Assembly: GCF_021728295.1 (NCBI RefSeq)
Contig: NZ_JAKJXE010000004.1
Span: 248,001 to 312,000, forward strand
DNA: 64,000 bases
Direction of reading: 5' to 3'
From: Pseudomonas petrae
GTDB lineage: Bacteria > Pseudomonadota > Gammaproteobacteria > Pseudomonadales > Pseudomonadaceae
Shown here: positions 56,563 to 64,000 of the stretch, one piece after another
Layout: the number at the start of each line of letters is the position of its first letter
Position numbering within the stretch: the first letter of the stretch is position 1
Program-made: the position numbers and the translations under genes
Notes under the pieces: model-generated
Told to the model about the DNA's origin: nothing
Seen by the model: only the letters and a program-made list of their open reading frames with translations
Database searches by the model: none

Positions 56563-57909
56563 GTGGAAAGTCGCAAAACCGAAGCCACGCCGCTGGATCT
56601 CACGCTGCCACGCAAAGGCCTGCTTGAACGCCTCTTCAAGCTCAGCCTGCACGGCACGACCGTCCGAACCGAGCTGTTGGCAGGGCTCACGACCTTCATC
56701 ACCATGGCCTACATCATCTTCGTCAACCCCAACATCATGGCTGACGCCGGTATCGATCATGGCGCGGCGTTCGTCGCGACCTGCATCGCCGCCGCGCTGG
56801 GTTGCCTGCTGATGGGGCTGTACGCCAACTGGCCGGTGGGCCTGGCGCCGGGGATGGGCCTGAATGCGTTCTTCACCTACACCGTGGTCGGCACCATGGG
56901 CTATAGCTGGGAGACGGCGCTGGGTGCGGTGTTCGTCTCGGGCGTGATCTTCATGTTCCTGACGCTGTCGCGGATCCGCGAATGGTTGCTCAACAGCATC
57001 CCGGTCAGCCTGCGTTACGCCATGGGCGCGGGGGTCGGTCTGTTTCTCGGGCTGATCGGCCTGAAGACTGCCGGCATCGTGGTCGACAGCCCGGCGACGC
57101 TGATCAAGCTCGGCTCGTTGCGCGAGCCCGGTCCGCTGCTCGCCGCCATCTGCTTTCTGATGATTGCCGTGCTCAGTTATCACCGGGTGTTCGGCGCGAT
57201 CCTCATCAGCATCATCGCGGTGACGCTGGCCGGCTGGGGCCTGGGGCTGGTGCATTACAACGGCATCTTCTCCATGCCGCCGAGCCTGGCGCCGACCTGG
57301 ATGGCGATGGACCTGGCCGGCGTGTTCAACGTCAGCATGATCAGCGTGGTGCTGGCGTTTCTGTTCGTGCACATGTTCGACACGGCCGGCACGCTCATGG
57401 GTGTGGCACAGCGCGCCGGTTTGGTGCGTGAAGACGGCCGCATCGAGAACCTCTCGCGGGCCTTAAAGGCTGACAGTGCGTCCAGCGTGTTCGGCGCAAT
57501 GGTCGGTGTGCCGCCGGTGACCAGTTACGTGGAAAGCGCCTCGGGCGTGGCGGCCGGGGGTCGGACTGGTCTGACCGCCGTAACGGTGGGCGTGCTGTTC
57601 GTGGCGGCAATGTTCTTCGCCCCGCTGGCTGGCATGATTCCCGCTTACGCGACCGCAGGTGCACTGATTTACGTGGCGATGCTGATGATGGGCGGCATGG
57701 CGCACATCGACTGGGACGAAGCCACCGACAGCATTCCGGCGATCGTGACGGCGATCATGATGCCGCTGACGTTTTCGGTCGCGGACGGGATTGCGCTGGG
57801 GTTCATCACCTATGTGGTGCTCAAGGCCGGCACCGGCCGCCATCGGGAAATCTCCATCAGCCTGTGGGTGCTGTGCGCGATCTTCATCGCCAAGTTCGTG
57901 TTTTTGTAA
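56563..57909 (+). CDS. AzgA-type purine permease (NCS2 family)
   Basis: A 448-residue membrane protein with about 12-14 helices. The motifs RTELLAGLTTFITMAYIIFVNP, GLAPGMGLNAFFTYTVV and MFDTAGTLMGVAQRAG are those of adenine/guanine/hypoxanthine permeases of the AzgA group. It should import purine bases for the pathway in this cluster. It starts at GTG 56563 with GAGGATTT upstream and lies opposite the GntR gene. Confidence 0.9.
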   Translation: MESRKTEATPLDLTLPRKGLLERLFKLSLHGTTVRTELLAGLTTFITMAYIIFVNPNIMADAGIDHGAAFVATCIAAALGCLLMGLYANWPVGLAPGMGLNAFFTYTVVGTMGYSWETALGAVFVSGVIFMFLTLSRIREWLLNSIPVSLRYAMGAGVGLFLGLIGLKTAGIVVDSPATLIKLGSLREPGPLLAAICFLMIAVLSYHRVFGAILISIIAVTLAGWGLGLVHYNGIFSMPPSLAPTWMAMDLAGVFNVSMISVVLAFLFVHMFDTAGTLMGVAQRAGLVREDGRIENLSRALKADSASSVFGAMVGVPPVTSYVESASGVAAGGRTGLTAVTVGVLFVAAMFFAPLAGMIPAYATAGALIYVAMLMMGGMAHIDWDEATDSIPAIVTAIMMPLTFSVADGIALGFITYVVLKAGTGRHREISISLWVLCAIFIAKFVFL

Positions 57910-58019
57910 CGCTTCCCGGATGCCGCACTGCTGATGGATGGCAGTCGCAGCCCTGCATGACATGAAGCGCCGCGCAGTCAGCGGCGTTTCTGCTTTCAAG
58001 TAAACAAGGAGAACACCCC

Positions 58020-58646
58020 ATGACACTGGAAACCTGGCTGCTGTTCAGCGGCGCTGCGCTGGTGGTCATTCTGATTCCAGGGCCGCTGTCACTGCTGATG
58101 ATCGGCAACAGCCTGAATTACGGCCTGCTGCGTTCCTACCCGGCCTTCCTCGGCGGCGTCTGCGCGTCGATCTGCCTGCTTAGCGCCTCGGCCCTGGGAC
58201 TGGGCGCCTTGCTGCTCGCGTCCGAGCAATTGTTCAGCGCATTGAAAATCGTCGGCGGTCTGTACCTGTTTTACCTGGCCTGGCAGAGCTGGAAACAGTC
58301 GCGCCGGCCCGCCACCGCCACCGAAGTGCCCGAGGCCACCAGCAAACCCGCGTTCGGCTCACTGTTCTGGCGCGCGTTCGTGCTGGGCGGCAGCAACCCG
58401 AAAGACATCCTGTTTTTCGCCGCCTTTTTGCCGCAATTTCTCAAGGCGGATGAGCCGTTCTTCGGCCAGTTGATCACCATGATCGTCACTTGGACCGTCC
58501 TCGACCTGAGCTGCAAATTGTTCTACGGCCTCAGCGCCCGGGGCGCGGCCCGCTATCTGCGCACCGGCAAGGGCCAGACCTGGTTCAACCGCATCAGCGC
58601 CGGTCTGTTCGGCACTGCGGGCACCGTCGCCCTGATCAGCCGCTGA
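58020..58646 (+). CDS. LysE family transporter
   Basis: A 208-residue exporter with six predicted helices; LIPGPLSLLMIGNSLNYGLLRS and the GSNPKDILFFAAFLPQF segment are the LysE/RhtB signatures. The substrate is unknown; its place inside the purine cluster may be accidental. AAGGAGAACACCCC precedes ATG 58020. Confidence 0.88.
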   Translation: MTLETWLLFSGAALVVILIPGPLSLLMIGNSLNYGLLRSYPAFLGGVCASICLLSASALGLGALLLASEQLFSALKIVGGLYLFYLAWQSWKQSRRPATATEVPEATSKPAFGSLFWRAFVLGGSNPKDILFFAAFLPQFLKADEPFFGQLITMIVTWTVLDLSCKLFYGLSARGAARYLRTGKGQTWFNRISAGLFGTAGTVALISR

Positions 58647-58682
58647 CTTAAAGAACAAAAGCCCAAAGCAACATTCAAGGGC

Positions 58683-58709
58683 AAAAAAAAGCCCGCAGTG
58701 TGGGCGGGC
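58683..58709 (-). terminator. Rho-independent terminator of hiuH
   Basis: On the minus strand GCCCGC-CCACACT-GCGGGC is followed by eight T residues. It lies 60 bases after the hiuH stop. Confidence 0.9.
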
Positions 58710-58765
58710 AAGAGGAACTGTGGTTGCGTGGAAGGCAGGGGCCAAAGCAGTAAAGCGGGAGCGAT

Positions 58766-59119
58766 CTAGCTGCCGCGATAGGTCGAGTAGCTGTAGGGCG
58801 AAATCAGCAGCGGCACGTGGTAGTGGTCTTGCCCGGCGTCGATGCCGAAGCGCAGCACCACTTCATCGAGAAACGCCTGCTTGCCGGATTTCACGCCTTT
58901 GCCGTGAAAGTACTCGCCGGCCTGAAACTGCAATTGATAGACGCCAGACTGGTAGTCATCGCCCTGCAACAGCGGGGCGTCGCAGCGGCCGTCGCTATTG
59001 GTCACTGCCTCGGCGACTTTCTCCAGCTGGTCGCCATCGACCCGATAAAGTGCGACGCGGATTGAGCTGCCGGGGCAGCCATGTGCAGCGTCCAGCACGT
59101 GAGTGGTGAGTCGTCCCAT
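58766..59119 (-). CDS. hiuH: 5-Hydroxyisourate hydrolase (transthyretin-like)
   Basis: A 117-residue enzyme hydrolysing the product of urate oxidation to OHCU. The N-terminal LTTHVLDAAHGCPG, the central Arg in IRVALYRV and the C-terminal tetrapeptide YRGS are the family active-site motifs. It is divergent from puuE. The start at 59119 (MGRLTTHVL) is preferred over ATG 59137 because of the GAGG site. Confidence 0.95.
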   Translation of the reverse strand: MGRLTTHVLDAAHGCPGSSIRVALYRVDGDQLEKVAEAVTNSDGRCDAPLLQGDDYQSGVYQLQFQAGEYFHGKGVKSGKQAFLDEVVLRFGIDAGQDHYHVPLLISPYSYSTYRGS

Positions 59120-59516
59120 GGCGTGTCGTTGCCTCATTCAGTGAGAAATAAAGAGATGGCCTGCACCCGAAAGGGGCATCAGCGGTAAGACATGAACAGG
59201 ATTAAGACAGTTTATGCGCGGATTGTACACAATTAAAATCACCTAAATTTCCGTCGCTCCAGTGCTGCGGCCCCACGGCCCGGAAAGCAGCGCAGGCCAC
59301 AGAGCTAAACCGTGGCGAGCGCTTTATCTGACCACTCGGGCAGGTTTCTTGCACAGTGATCCCATGAGGCTGGGAGTGGCGTGGAATGAAAAAACAGGGT
59401 TACAACTTGTAAATAAAGTTGTATACAATCTCACCATCGCAGCGACCGTCACGGCACCTTGATGCATTGCCCTGACGACCACCGCCACAGAACACATGTA
59501 GATAAGGAAGATTGCA
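59120..59516. promoter_or_regulatory. Divergent control region of hiuH and puuE
   Basis: Contains TTGTATACAA (59419-59428, perfect palindrome), the imperfect TTGTACACAA (59223-59232), and TACAACTT/AAGTTGTA (inverted repeat within 59401-59424). These match the palindrome beside the GntR gene at 56427. No gene is present. Confidence 0.65.
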
Positions 59517-60443
59517 GTGAGCGCCGACTACCCACGCGACCTGATCGGTTACGGCAGTAACCCGCCCCATCCCCGCTGGCCAGGCAACGCCCGTATCGCG
59601 CTGTCGTTCGTGCTCAATTACGAGGAAGGCGGCGAGCGCAACATTCTGCATGGCGACAAGGAATCCGAAGCGTTTCTCTCTGAAATGGTCGCCGCGCAAC
59701 CGCTGCAGGGCCAGCGCAACATGAGCATGGAATCGCTCTACGAATACGGCAGCCGTGCCGGCGTGTGGCGCGTGCTCAAGCTGTTCAAGCAATTCGACAT
59801 CCCGATGACGGTTTTCGCCGTTGCCATGGCCGCCCAGCGTCACCCGGACGTGATCCGCGCCATGGTCGACGCCGGCCATGAGATCTGCAGCCACGGCTAT
59901 CGCTGGATCGACTACCAGAACATGGACGAGGCGCAGGAACGCGAGCACATGCTCGAAGCGATCCGCATCCTCACCGAACTCACCGGTGAACGTCCGCTGG
60001 GTTGGTACACCGGGCGCACCGGCCCGAACACCCGGCGGCTGGTGATGGAAGAAGGCGGTTTTCTCTACGACTGCGACACCTACGACGACGACCTGCCCTA
60101 TTGGGAGCCGAACAACTCCACCGGCAAGCCGCATCTGGTGATCCCGTACACGCTGGACACCAACGACATGCGCTTCACCCAGGTGCAGGGTTTCAACAAG
60201 GGCGATGATTTTTTCGATTACCTGAAAGACGCCTTCGACGTGCTTTACGCCGAAGGGGCCGAGGCGCCGAAAATGCTTTCGATCGGCCTGCACTGCCGCT
60301 TGATTGGCCGCCCTGCCCGACTGGCCGCGCTGCAGCGTTTTCTTGAGTACGTCAAAGGCCACGAGCACGTCTGGTTCGCCCGCCGTGTGGAAATCGCGCG
60401 GCACTGGCATCAGGTACACCCCTTCAATGGAGCCGCCGAATGA
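59517..60443 (+). CDS. puuE: Allantoinase PuuE (polysaccharide deacetylase fold)
   Basis: A 308-residue metal-independent allantoinase opening allantoin to allantoate. The N-terminus DYPRDLIGYGSNPPHPRWPGNARIALSFVLNYEEGGE and the GHEICSHGYRWIDYQ motif are typical of PuuE. It starts at GTG 59517 with AAGGAAGA upstream. Its last codons overlap the uraD start (ATGA). Confidence 0.95.
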   Translation: MSADYPRDLIGYGSNPPHPRWPGNARIALSFVLNYEEGGERNILHGDKESEAFLSEMVAAQPLQGQRNMSMESLYEYGSRAGVWRVLKLFKQFDIPMTVFAVAMAAQRHPDVIRAMVDAGHEICSHGYRWIDYQNMDEAQEREHMLEAIRILTELTGERPLGWYTGRTGPNTRRLVMEEGGFLYDCDTYDDDLPYWEPNNSTGKPHLVIPYTLDTNDMRFTQVQGFNKGDDFFDYLKDAFDVLYAEGAEAPKMLSIGLHCRLIGRPARLAALQRFLEYVKGHEHVWFARRVEIARHWHQVHPFNGAAE

Positions 60444-60955
60444 GCCGTTTTCAGACCCTGAAGCCCTCTTCCCTCAGCCGCGACGAATTCGTCCAGGCTT
60501 TCGCCGACATCTACGAACACTCGCCCTGGGTCGCCGAACAGGCCTATGACCTGGGCCGGTTACATGAGCTCGACGACATCGAGACGCTGCATGCACGCAT
60601 GAGCGACATCCTGTTGAGTGCCGATCACGCCGCGCAACTGGCGCTGATCAACGCTCACCCGGACCTTGCCGGCAAAGCCGCCGTGCAAGGCCAACTGACC
60701 GAAGCCAGTACCTCTGAACAGGCTGGCGCCGGTATCCACCAATGCACGGCCGAAGAGTTTCAGCGCTTCACCGAGCTGAACGACGCCTACAAAGCAACGT
60801 TCGCGTTCCCTTTCATCATGGCGGTAAAAGGCAGCAACCGGCATCAGATCCTCGCGGCCTTCGAGACGCGCATTCACAACCCGGCAGACGCCGAGTTCGC
60901 CTGCGCCCTCGGCGAGATCAACAAGATCGCGATGTTTCGACTGCAAGCCCTCTGA
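60440..60955 (+). CDS. uraD: 2-oxo-4-hydroxy-4-carboxy-5-ureidoimidazoline decarboxylase
   Basis: A 171-residue enzyme forming S-allantoin from OHCU. Catalytic His lies in [12 protein letters not shown], and [16 protein letters not shown] is the second family motif. Translationally coupled to puuE. Confidence 0.95.
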   Translation: MSRFQTLKPSSLSRDEFVQAFADIYEHSPWVAEQAYDLGRLHELDDIETLHARMSDILLSADHAAQLALINAHPDLAGKAAVQGQLTEASTSEQAGAGIHQCTAEEFQRFTELNDAYKATFAFPFIMAVKGSNRHQILAAFETRIHNPADAEFACALGEINKIAMFRLQAL

Positions 60956-60996
60956 CCGACCTTTCCCACGCCCACTATCAAAGGCAGACAAAAAGA

Positions 60997-61992
60997 ATGA
61001 AAGCTTACGCCGCACCCTTCGAGAAGTTCGTCAACCTGGCCGATGCGCGCTTGGGGACGAAGATCCTGTCCGTCACCGATGACTGGTTCGCCGATGCCAA
61101 CCGTCTGTTCCAGCCGACGCCTGCGGTCTGGAAAGAAGGCGTGTTCGACGACAACGGCAAGTGGATGGACGGCTGGGAGTCGCGCCGCAAGCGCTTCGAA
61201 GGTTACGACAGTGCAGTGATCCGCCTGGGCGTCGCCGGTTCGATCAAAGGCGTGGACATCGACACCTCGTTCTTCACCGGCAACTACCCGCCATCGGCCT
61301 CGCTGGAAGCGTGCTTCCTGGCGTCGGGCGAGCCGGACGAGCTCACCGTGTGGACCGACGTGCTGCCGGCCGTGGAGCTCAAGGGCGACAGCCACCATTA
61401 CCACGAGATCGCGGACGCCAAGGCCTACAGCCACTTGCGTTTCAATATCTACCCGGACGGCGGCGTGGCACGTCTGCGGGTGTACGGCGTGCCCCATCGG
61501 GACTGGACGTCCGTGGGCGACAACGAGCAGATCGACCTGGCCGCCGCGCTGAATGGGGGTCGTGCGCTGGCCTGCTCGGACGAGCATTTCGGGCGCATGA
61601 GCAACATCCTCAACCCGGGCCGTGGCGTGAACATGGGCGACGGCTGGGAAACCGCACGTCGCCGCACCCCTGGCAATGACTGGGTGATCGTGGCGCTGGG
61701 GCATGCCGGTGAAGTGGAGCAGATCGTCGTCGACACCCTGCACTTCAAGGGCAACTACCCGGACAGCTGCTCGATTCAGGCAGCGTTCGTCAAAGGCGGC
61801 ACCGACAGCCAGATCGAAACCCAGAGCCTGTTCTGGCGCGAACTGCTGCCGAGCCAGAAGCTGGAAATGCACGCCGAACACACCTTCGTCGAGCAGATCA
61901 AGGCACTGGGGCCGATTACCCATATCCGCCTGAACGTGTTCCCGGATGGCGGCGTGAGCCGGTTGCGCGTGTTGGGCAAGGTCGCGAAATAA
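60997..61992 (+). CDS. alc: Allantoicase
   Basis: A 331-residue enzyme splitting allantoate into ureidoglycolate and urea. It consists of two similar halves: each contains a D..FIGNYP-like segment ([16 protein letters not shown] and [14 protein letters not shown]) and a [38 protein letters not shown] repeat. It lies 41 bases after uraD. Confidence 0.95.
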   Translation: MKAYAAPFEKFVNLADARLGTKILSVTDDWFADANRLFQPTPAVWKEGVFDDNGKWMDGWESRRKRFEGYDSAVIRLGVAGSIKGVDIDTSFFTGNYPPSASLEACFLASGEPDELTVWTDVLPAVELKGDSHHYHEIADAKAYSHLRFNIYPDGGVARLRVYGVPHRDWTSVGDNEQIDLAAALNGGRALACSDEHFGRMSNILNPGRGVNMGDGWETARRRTPGNDWVIVALGHAGEVEQIVVDTLHFKGNYPDSCSIQAAFVKGGTDSQIETQSLFWRELLPSQKLEMHAEHTFVEQIKALGPITHIRLNVFPDGGVSRLRVLGKVAK

Positions 61993-62039
61993 CGAGGGTG
62001 CCGTTACCACACAATGCGGGAACGGACAACACATAAACC

Positions 62040-62128
62040 TGTAGGAGCGCGCTTGCCCGCGAATGCAATATGCCTGTGACACATTCATCGGCTGACACAC
62101 CGCATCGCGGGCAAGCGCGCTCCTACAA
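62040..62128. repeat. REP-type inverted repeat between alc and allA
   Basis: Facing arms of the GTAGGAGCGCGCTTGCCCGC family; it sits inside the otherwise co-directional puuE-uraD-alc-allA-puuD series and may lower downstream expression. Confidence 0.85.
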
Positions 62129-62199
62129 GGGATTTGCAAGTCTTTAGATCCTGCACGAACCGAATATTCAATTTTTGATTTCGAGAAAGAAGACCCAGC

Positions 62200-62703
62200 A
62201 TGCGCACACTGATCATCGAGCCGTTGACCCAGGCAGCCTTCGCCCCGTTCGGCGATGTCATCGAAACCGACGGCAGCGATCATTTCATGATCAATAACGG
62301 CTCGACCATGCGCTTTCACCGTCTGGCCGAGGTTGAAACGGCGACGCCCGACGACCAGGCGATCATCAGCATCTTTCGCGCCGAGGCGCTGGACATGCCG
62401 TTGACCATCAGCATGCTGGAGCGCCACCCGCTGGGCAGCCAGGCGTTCATTCCGCTGCTCGGCCATCCTTTTCTGGTCGTGGTCGCGCCATTTGGCGATG
62501 CACCTGAACCCGAGTTGACCCGCGCCTTCATCACCAATGGCAGGCAGGGTGTTAATTACCATCGCGGCGTCTGGCACCACCCGGTGCTGACGATCGAAAA
62601 GCGGGATGACTTCCTGGTGGTTGATCGCAGTGGCAGTGGCAATAACTGCGATGAGCATTTCTTCGAAGAGAGTCAGAAGATGGTTCTCGATCCCCAACTA
62701 TAA
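62200..62703 (+). CDS. allA: Ureidoglycolate lyase
   Basis: A 167-residue cupin-fold enzyme releasing urea and glyoxylate from ureidoglycolate. EPLTQAAFAPFGDVIE at the start and NYHRGVWHHPVL..EKRDDFLVVDR are the family motifs. AGAAAGAAG lies upstream of ATG 62200. Confidence 0.94.
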   Translation: MRTLIIEPLTQAAFAPFGDVIETDGSDHFMINNGSTMRFHRLAEVETATPDDQAIISIFRAEALDMPLTISMLERHPLGSQAFIPLLGHPFLVVVAPFGDAPEPELTRAFITNGRQGVNYHRGVWHHPVLTIEKRDDFLVVDRSGSGNNCDEHFFEESQKMVLDPQL

Positions 62704-62750
62704 GAAGGGTCTGACCACCCGTTAAGGGGTGGCAGGCAAAGGGTAAGACT

Positions 62751-64000
62751 GTGGCTGCACATCTGATGGAATGGCTGAATCTGGGCGTGCGCTGGATTCA
62801 CATGATCGTCGGGATCGCCTGGATCGGCGCGTCCTTTTATTTCGTCTGGCTGGAGAACAACCTCAACCGCGCCAACCCCCGTGACGGTCTGTCGGGCGAC
62901 CTCTGGGCGATTCACGGCGGCGGTATCTACCACCTGGAAAAGTACAAGCTGGCGCCGCCGACCATGCCGGACGACCTGCACTGGTTCAAATGGGAAGCCT
63001 ACTGGACCTGGATGTCGGGCATTGCGCTGCTGTGCATCGTGTTCTATTCCAACCCCACCCTTTACCTGCTGGCACCCGGCAGCACGCTGAGCGGCGGCGC
63101 AGGCATCGCCATCGGTGTCGGCTCACTGATCGCCAGTTGGACGATCTACGACATCCTGTGCGATTCGCCGCTGGGCAAGCGCCCTGCCCTGCTGGGCCTG
63201 GTGCTGTTCGTGCTGATCATCGCTGCCTGCTTCGGCTTCAGCCAGGTGTTCAGCGGGCGGGCGGCTTACCTGCACACGGGTGCGATCATCGGCACGATCA
63301 TGGTCGGCAACGTGCTGCGCATCATCATGCCGGCCCAGCGCGCGCTGGTCGCCGCCATCGCCGAGCACCGCACGCCGGACCCGTCGCTGCCCGCCAAAGG
63401 ATTGCTGCGTTCACGGCACAACAACTACTTCACCCTGCCGGTGCTGTTCATCATGATCAGCAACCACTTCCCGAGCACGTACGGCAGTCAGTACAACTGG
63501 CTGATTCTGGCCGGGATCGCGGTGTGTGCGGTGCTGGTGCGTCACTACTTCAACACCCGTCACAACAGCCACAAATATGCGTGGGCCCTGCCGGTCGGCG
63601 CGCTGGGCATGATGTGCCTGGCCTACGTCACCGGCCCCGCGCAAATGCCGCGCGGCCCGGACGTCGCGGCGAACATCCAGTACCAGCCACTGCCGGGCAC
63701 CGCCATTGGCGGCCATCGCACCGACGAACAGCCGAAGCCTGAAGTCGCGCCAGTCCCAGCCGCAGCCGCAGCCGCAGCCCCGGCACCTGCAGCAGCGGTT
63801 GAAGCCCAACCGGCGCAGGCCAGCACCGGCGGTGTGGATTTCGAGAAGGTCCACAGCGTGATTCAGGAACGCTGCACCGTCTGCCATTCCGCCAAACCGA
63901 CCAGCCCGCTGTTCAGCAGCGCGCCGGCCGGGATCATGTTCGACACGCCGCAACAGATCCAGCAACTCGCCCCACGCATTCAGGCCCAGGCCGTGACCGC
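62751..64000 (+). CDS. puuD: Membrane-bound urate oxidase PuuD with cytochrome c domain (partial)
   Basis: The frame starts at GTG 62751 (MAAHLMEWLNLGVRWIHMIV) and runs off the right end; 416 codons are visible. Several membrane helices (about residues 10-300) contain WIGASFYFVWLENNL and the WEAYWTWMSGIALL region of the DUF989/PuuD family. A Pro/Ala linker (about residues 325-360) leads to a cytochrome c domain with CTVCH (about 377). The family oxidises urate to 5-hydroxyisourate and passes electrons to the respiratory chain, which fits the lack of a soluble uricase in the cluster. Confidence 0.9.
   Translation, partial: MAAHLMEWLNLGVRWIHMIVGIAWIGASFYFVWLENNLNRANPRDGLSGDLWAIHGGGIYHLEKYKLAPPTMPDDLHWFKWEAYWTWMSGIALLCIVFYSNPTLYLLAPGSTLSGGAGIAIGVGSLIASWTIYDILCDSPLGKRPALLGLVLFVLIIAACFGFSQVFSGRAAYLHTGAIIGTIMVGNVLRIIMPAQRALVAAIAEHRTPDPSLPAKGLLRSRHNNYFTLPVLFIMISNHFPSTYGSQYNWLILAGIAVCAVLVRHYFNTRHNSHKYAWALPVGALGMMCLAYVTGPAQMPRGPDVAANIQYQPLPGTAIGGHRTDEQPKPEVAPVPAAAAAAAPAPAAAVEAQPAQASTGGVDFEKVHSVIQERCTVCHSAKPTSPLFSSAPAGIMFDTPQQIQQLAPRIQAQAVT

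Overview
The window is chromosomal DNA of a Pseudomonas (GC-rich gammaproteobacterium). The gene order anr-hemN-cco on one side and recR-ybaB-dnaX / ligA-zipA-smc on the other, the dispersed REP-type inverted repeats and the protein sequences all fit that genus. I cannot assign a species.

Layout. 1-6614: end of a cbb3 cytochrome oxidase operon (ccoO end, ccoQ, ccoP) followed by its maturation genes ccoG, ccoH, ccoI, ccoS. 6753-10464: a small polytopic membrane protein, hemN (with an ANR box), the oxygen sensor anr, and apt. 10644-15145: recR, a zinc-free reductase, ybaB and dnaX on the minus strand. 15331-21878: a solute-binding protein, a Tat-exported phosphoesterase, an MFS carrier, a Rap1a-like secreted protein overlapping a type I pantothenate kinase, and a HAD hydrolase. 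22310-23392: an orphan HsdR-N-type nuclease.

23783-36018: a mobile element of about 12.2 kb with lower GC than its surroundings, bounded by a perfect 70-bp direct repeat that is part of the 4.5S SRP RNA gene (ffs). It carries a tyrosine integrase with putative arm sites, a zinc-ribbon protein, an operon built around an orphan phage tail tape-measure protein, an HTH protein, about 700 nt of densely hairpinned non-coding DNA, a Rha-like phage regulator, a serine resolvase with a three-part res-like site, an unknown 233-aa protein, and a winged-helix initiator-like gene ending in six tandem 22-bp iteron-like repeats. No capsid, portal, terminase, tail tube or lysis gene was recognised. It reads as an episome-capable phage satellite or phage-plasmid derivative of a type I do not recognise, and it is the most interesting part of the window.

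36287-48735: GNAT acetyltransferase, a GAF/EAL protein, a zinc metallopeptidase, a repeat-rich 1-kb spacer, ligA, zipA, smc and a GntR regulator. 49054-64000: a purine catabolism cluster running from guanine and xanthine to ureidoglycolate: xdhABC, guaD, a GntR regulator, an AzgA-type permease, a LysE exporter, hiuH, puuE, uraD, alc, allA and the start of membrane urate oxidase puuD. Palindromes of the form TTGTATACAA recur in the control regions around the GntR gene and puuE.
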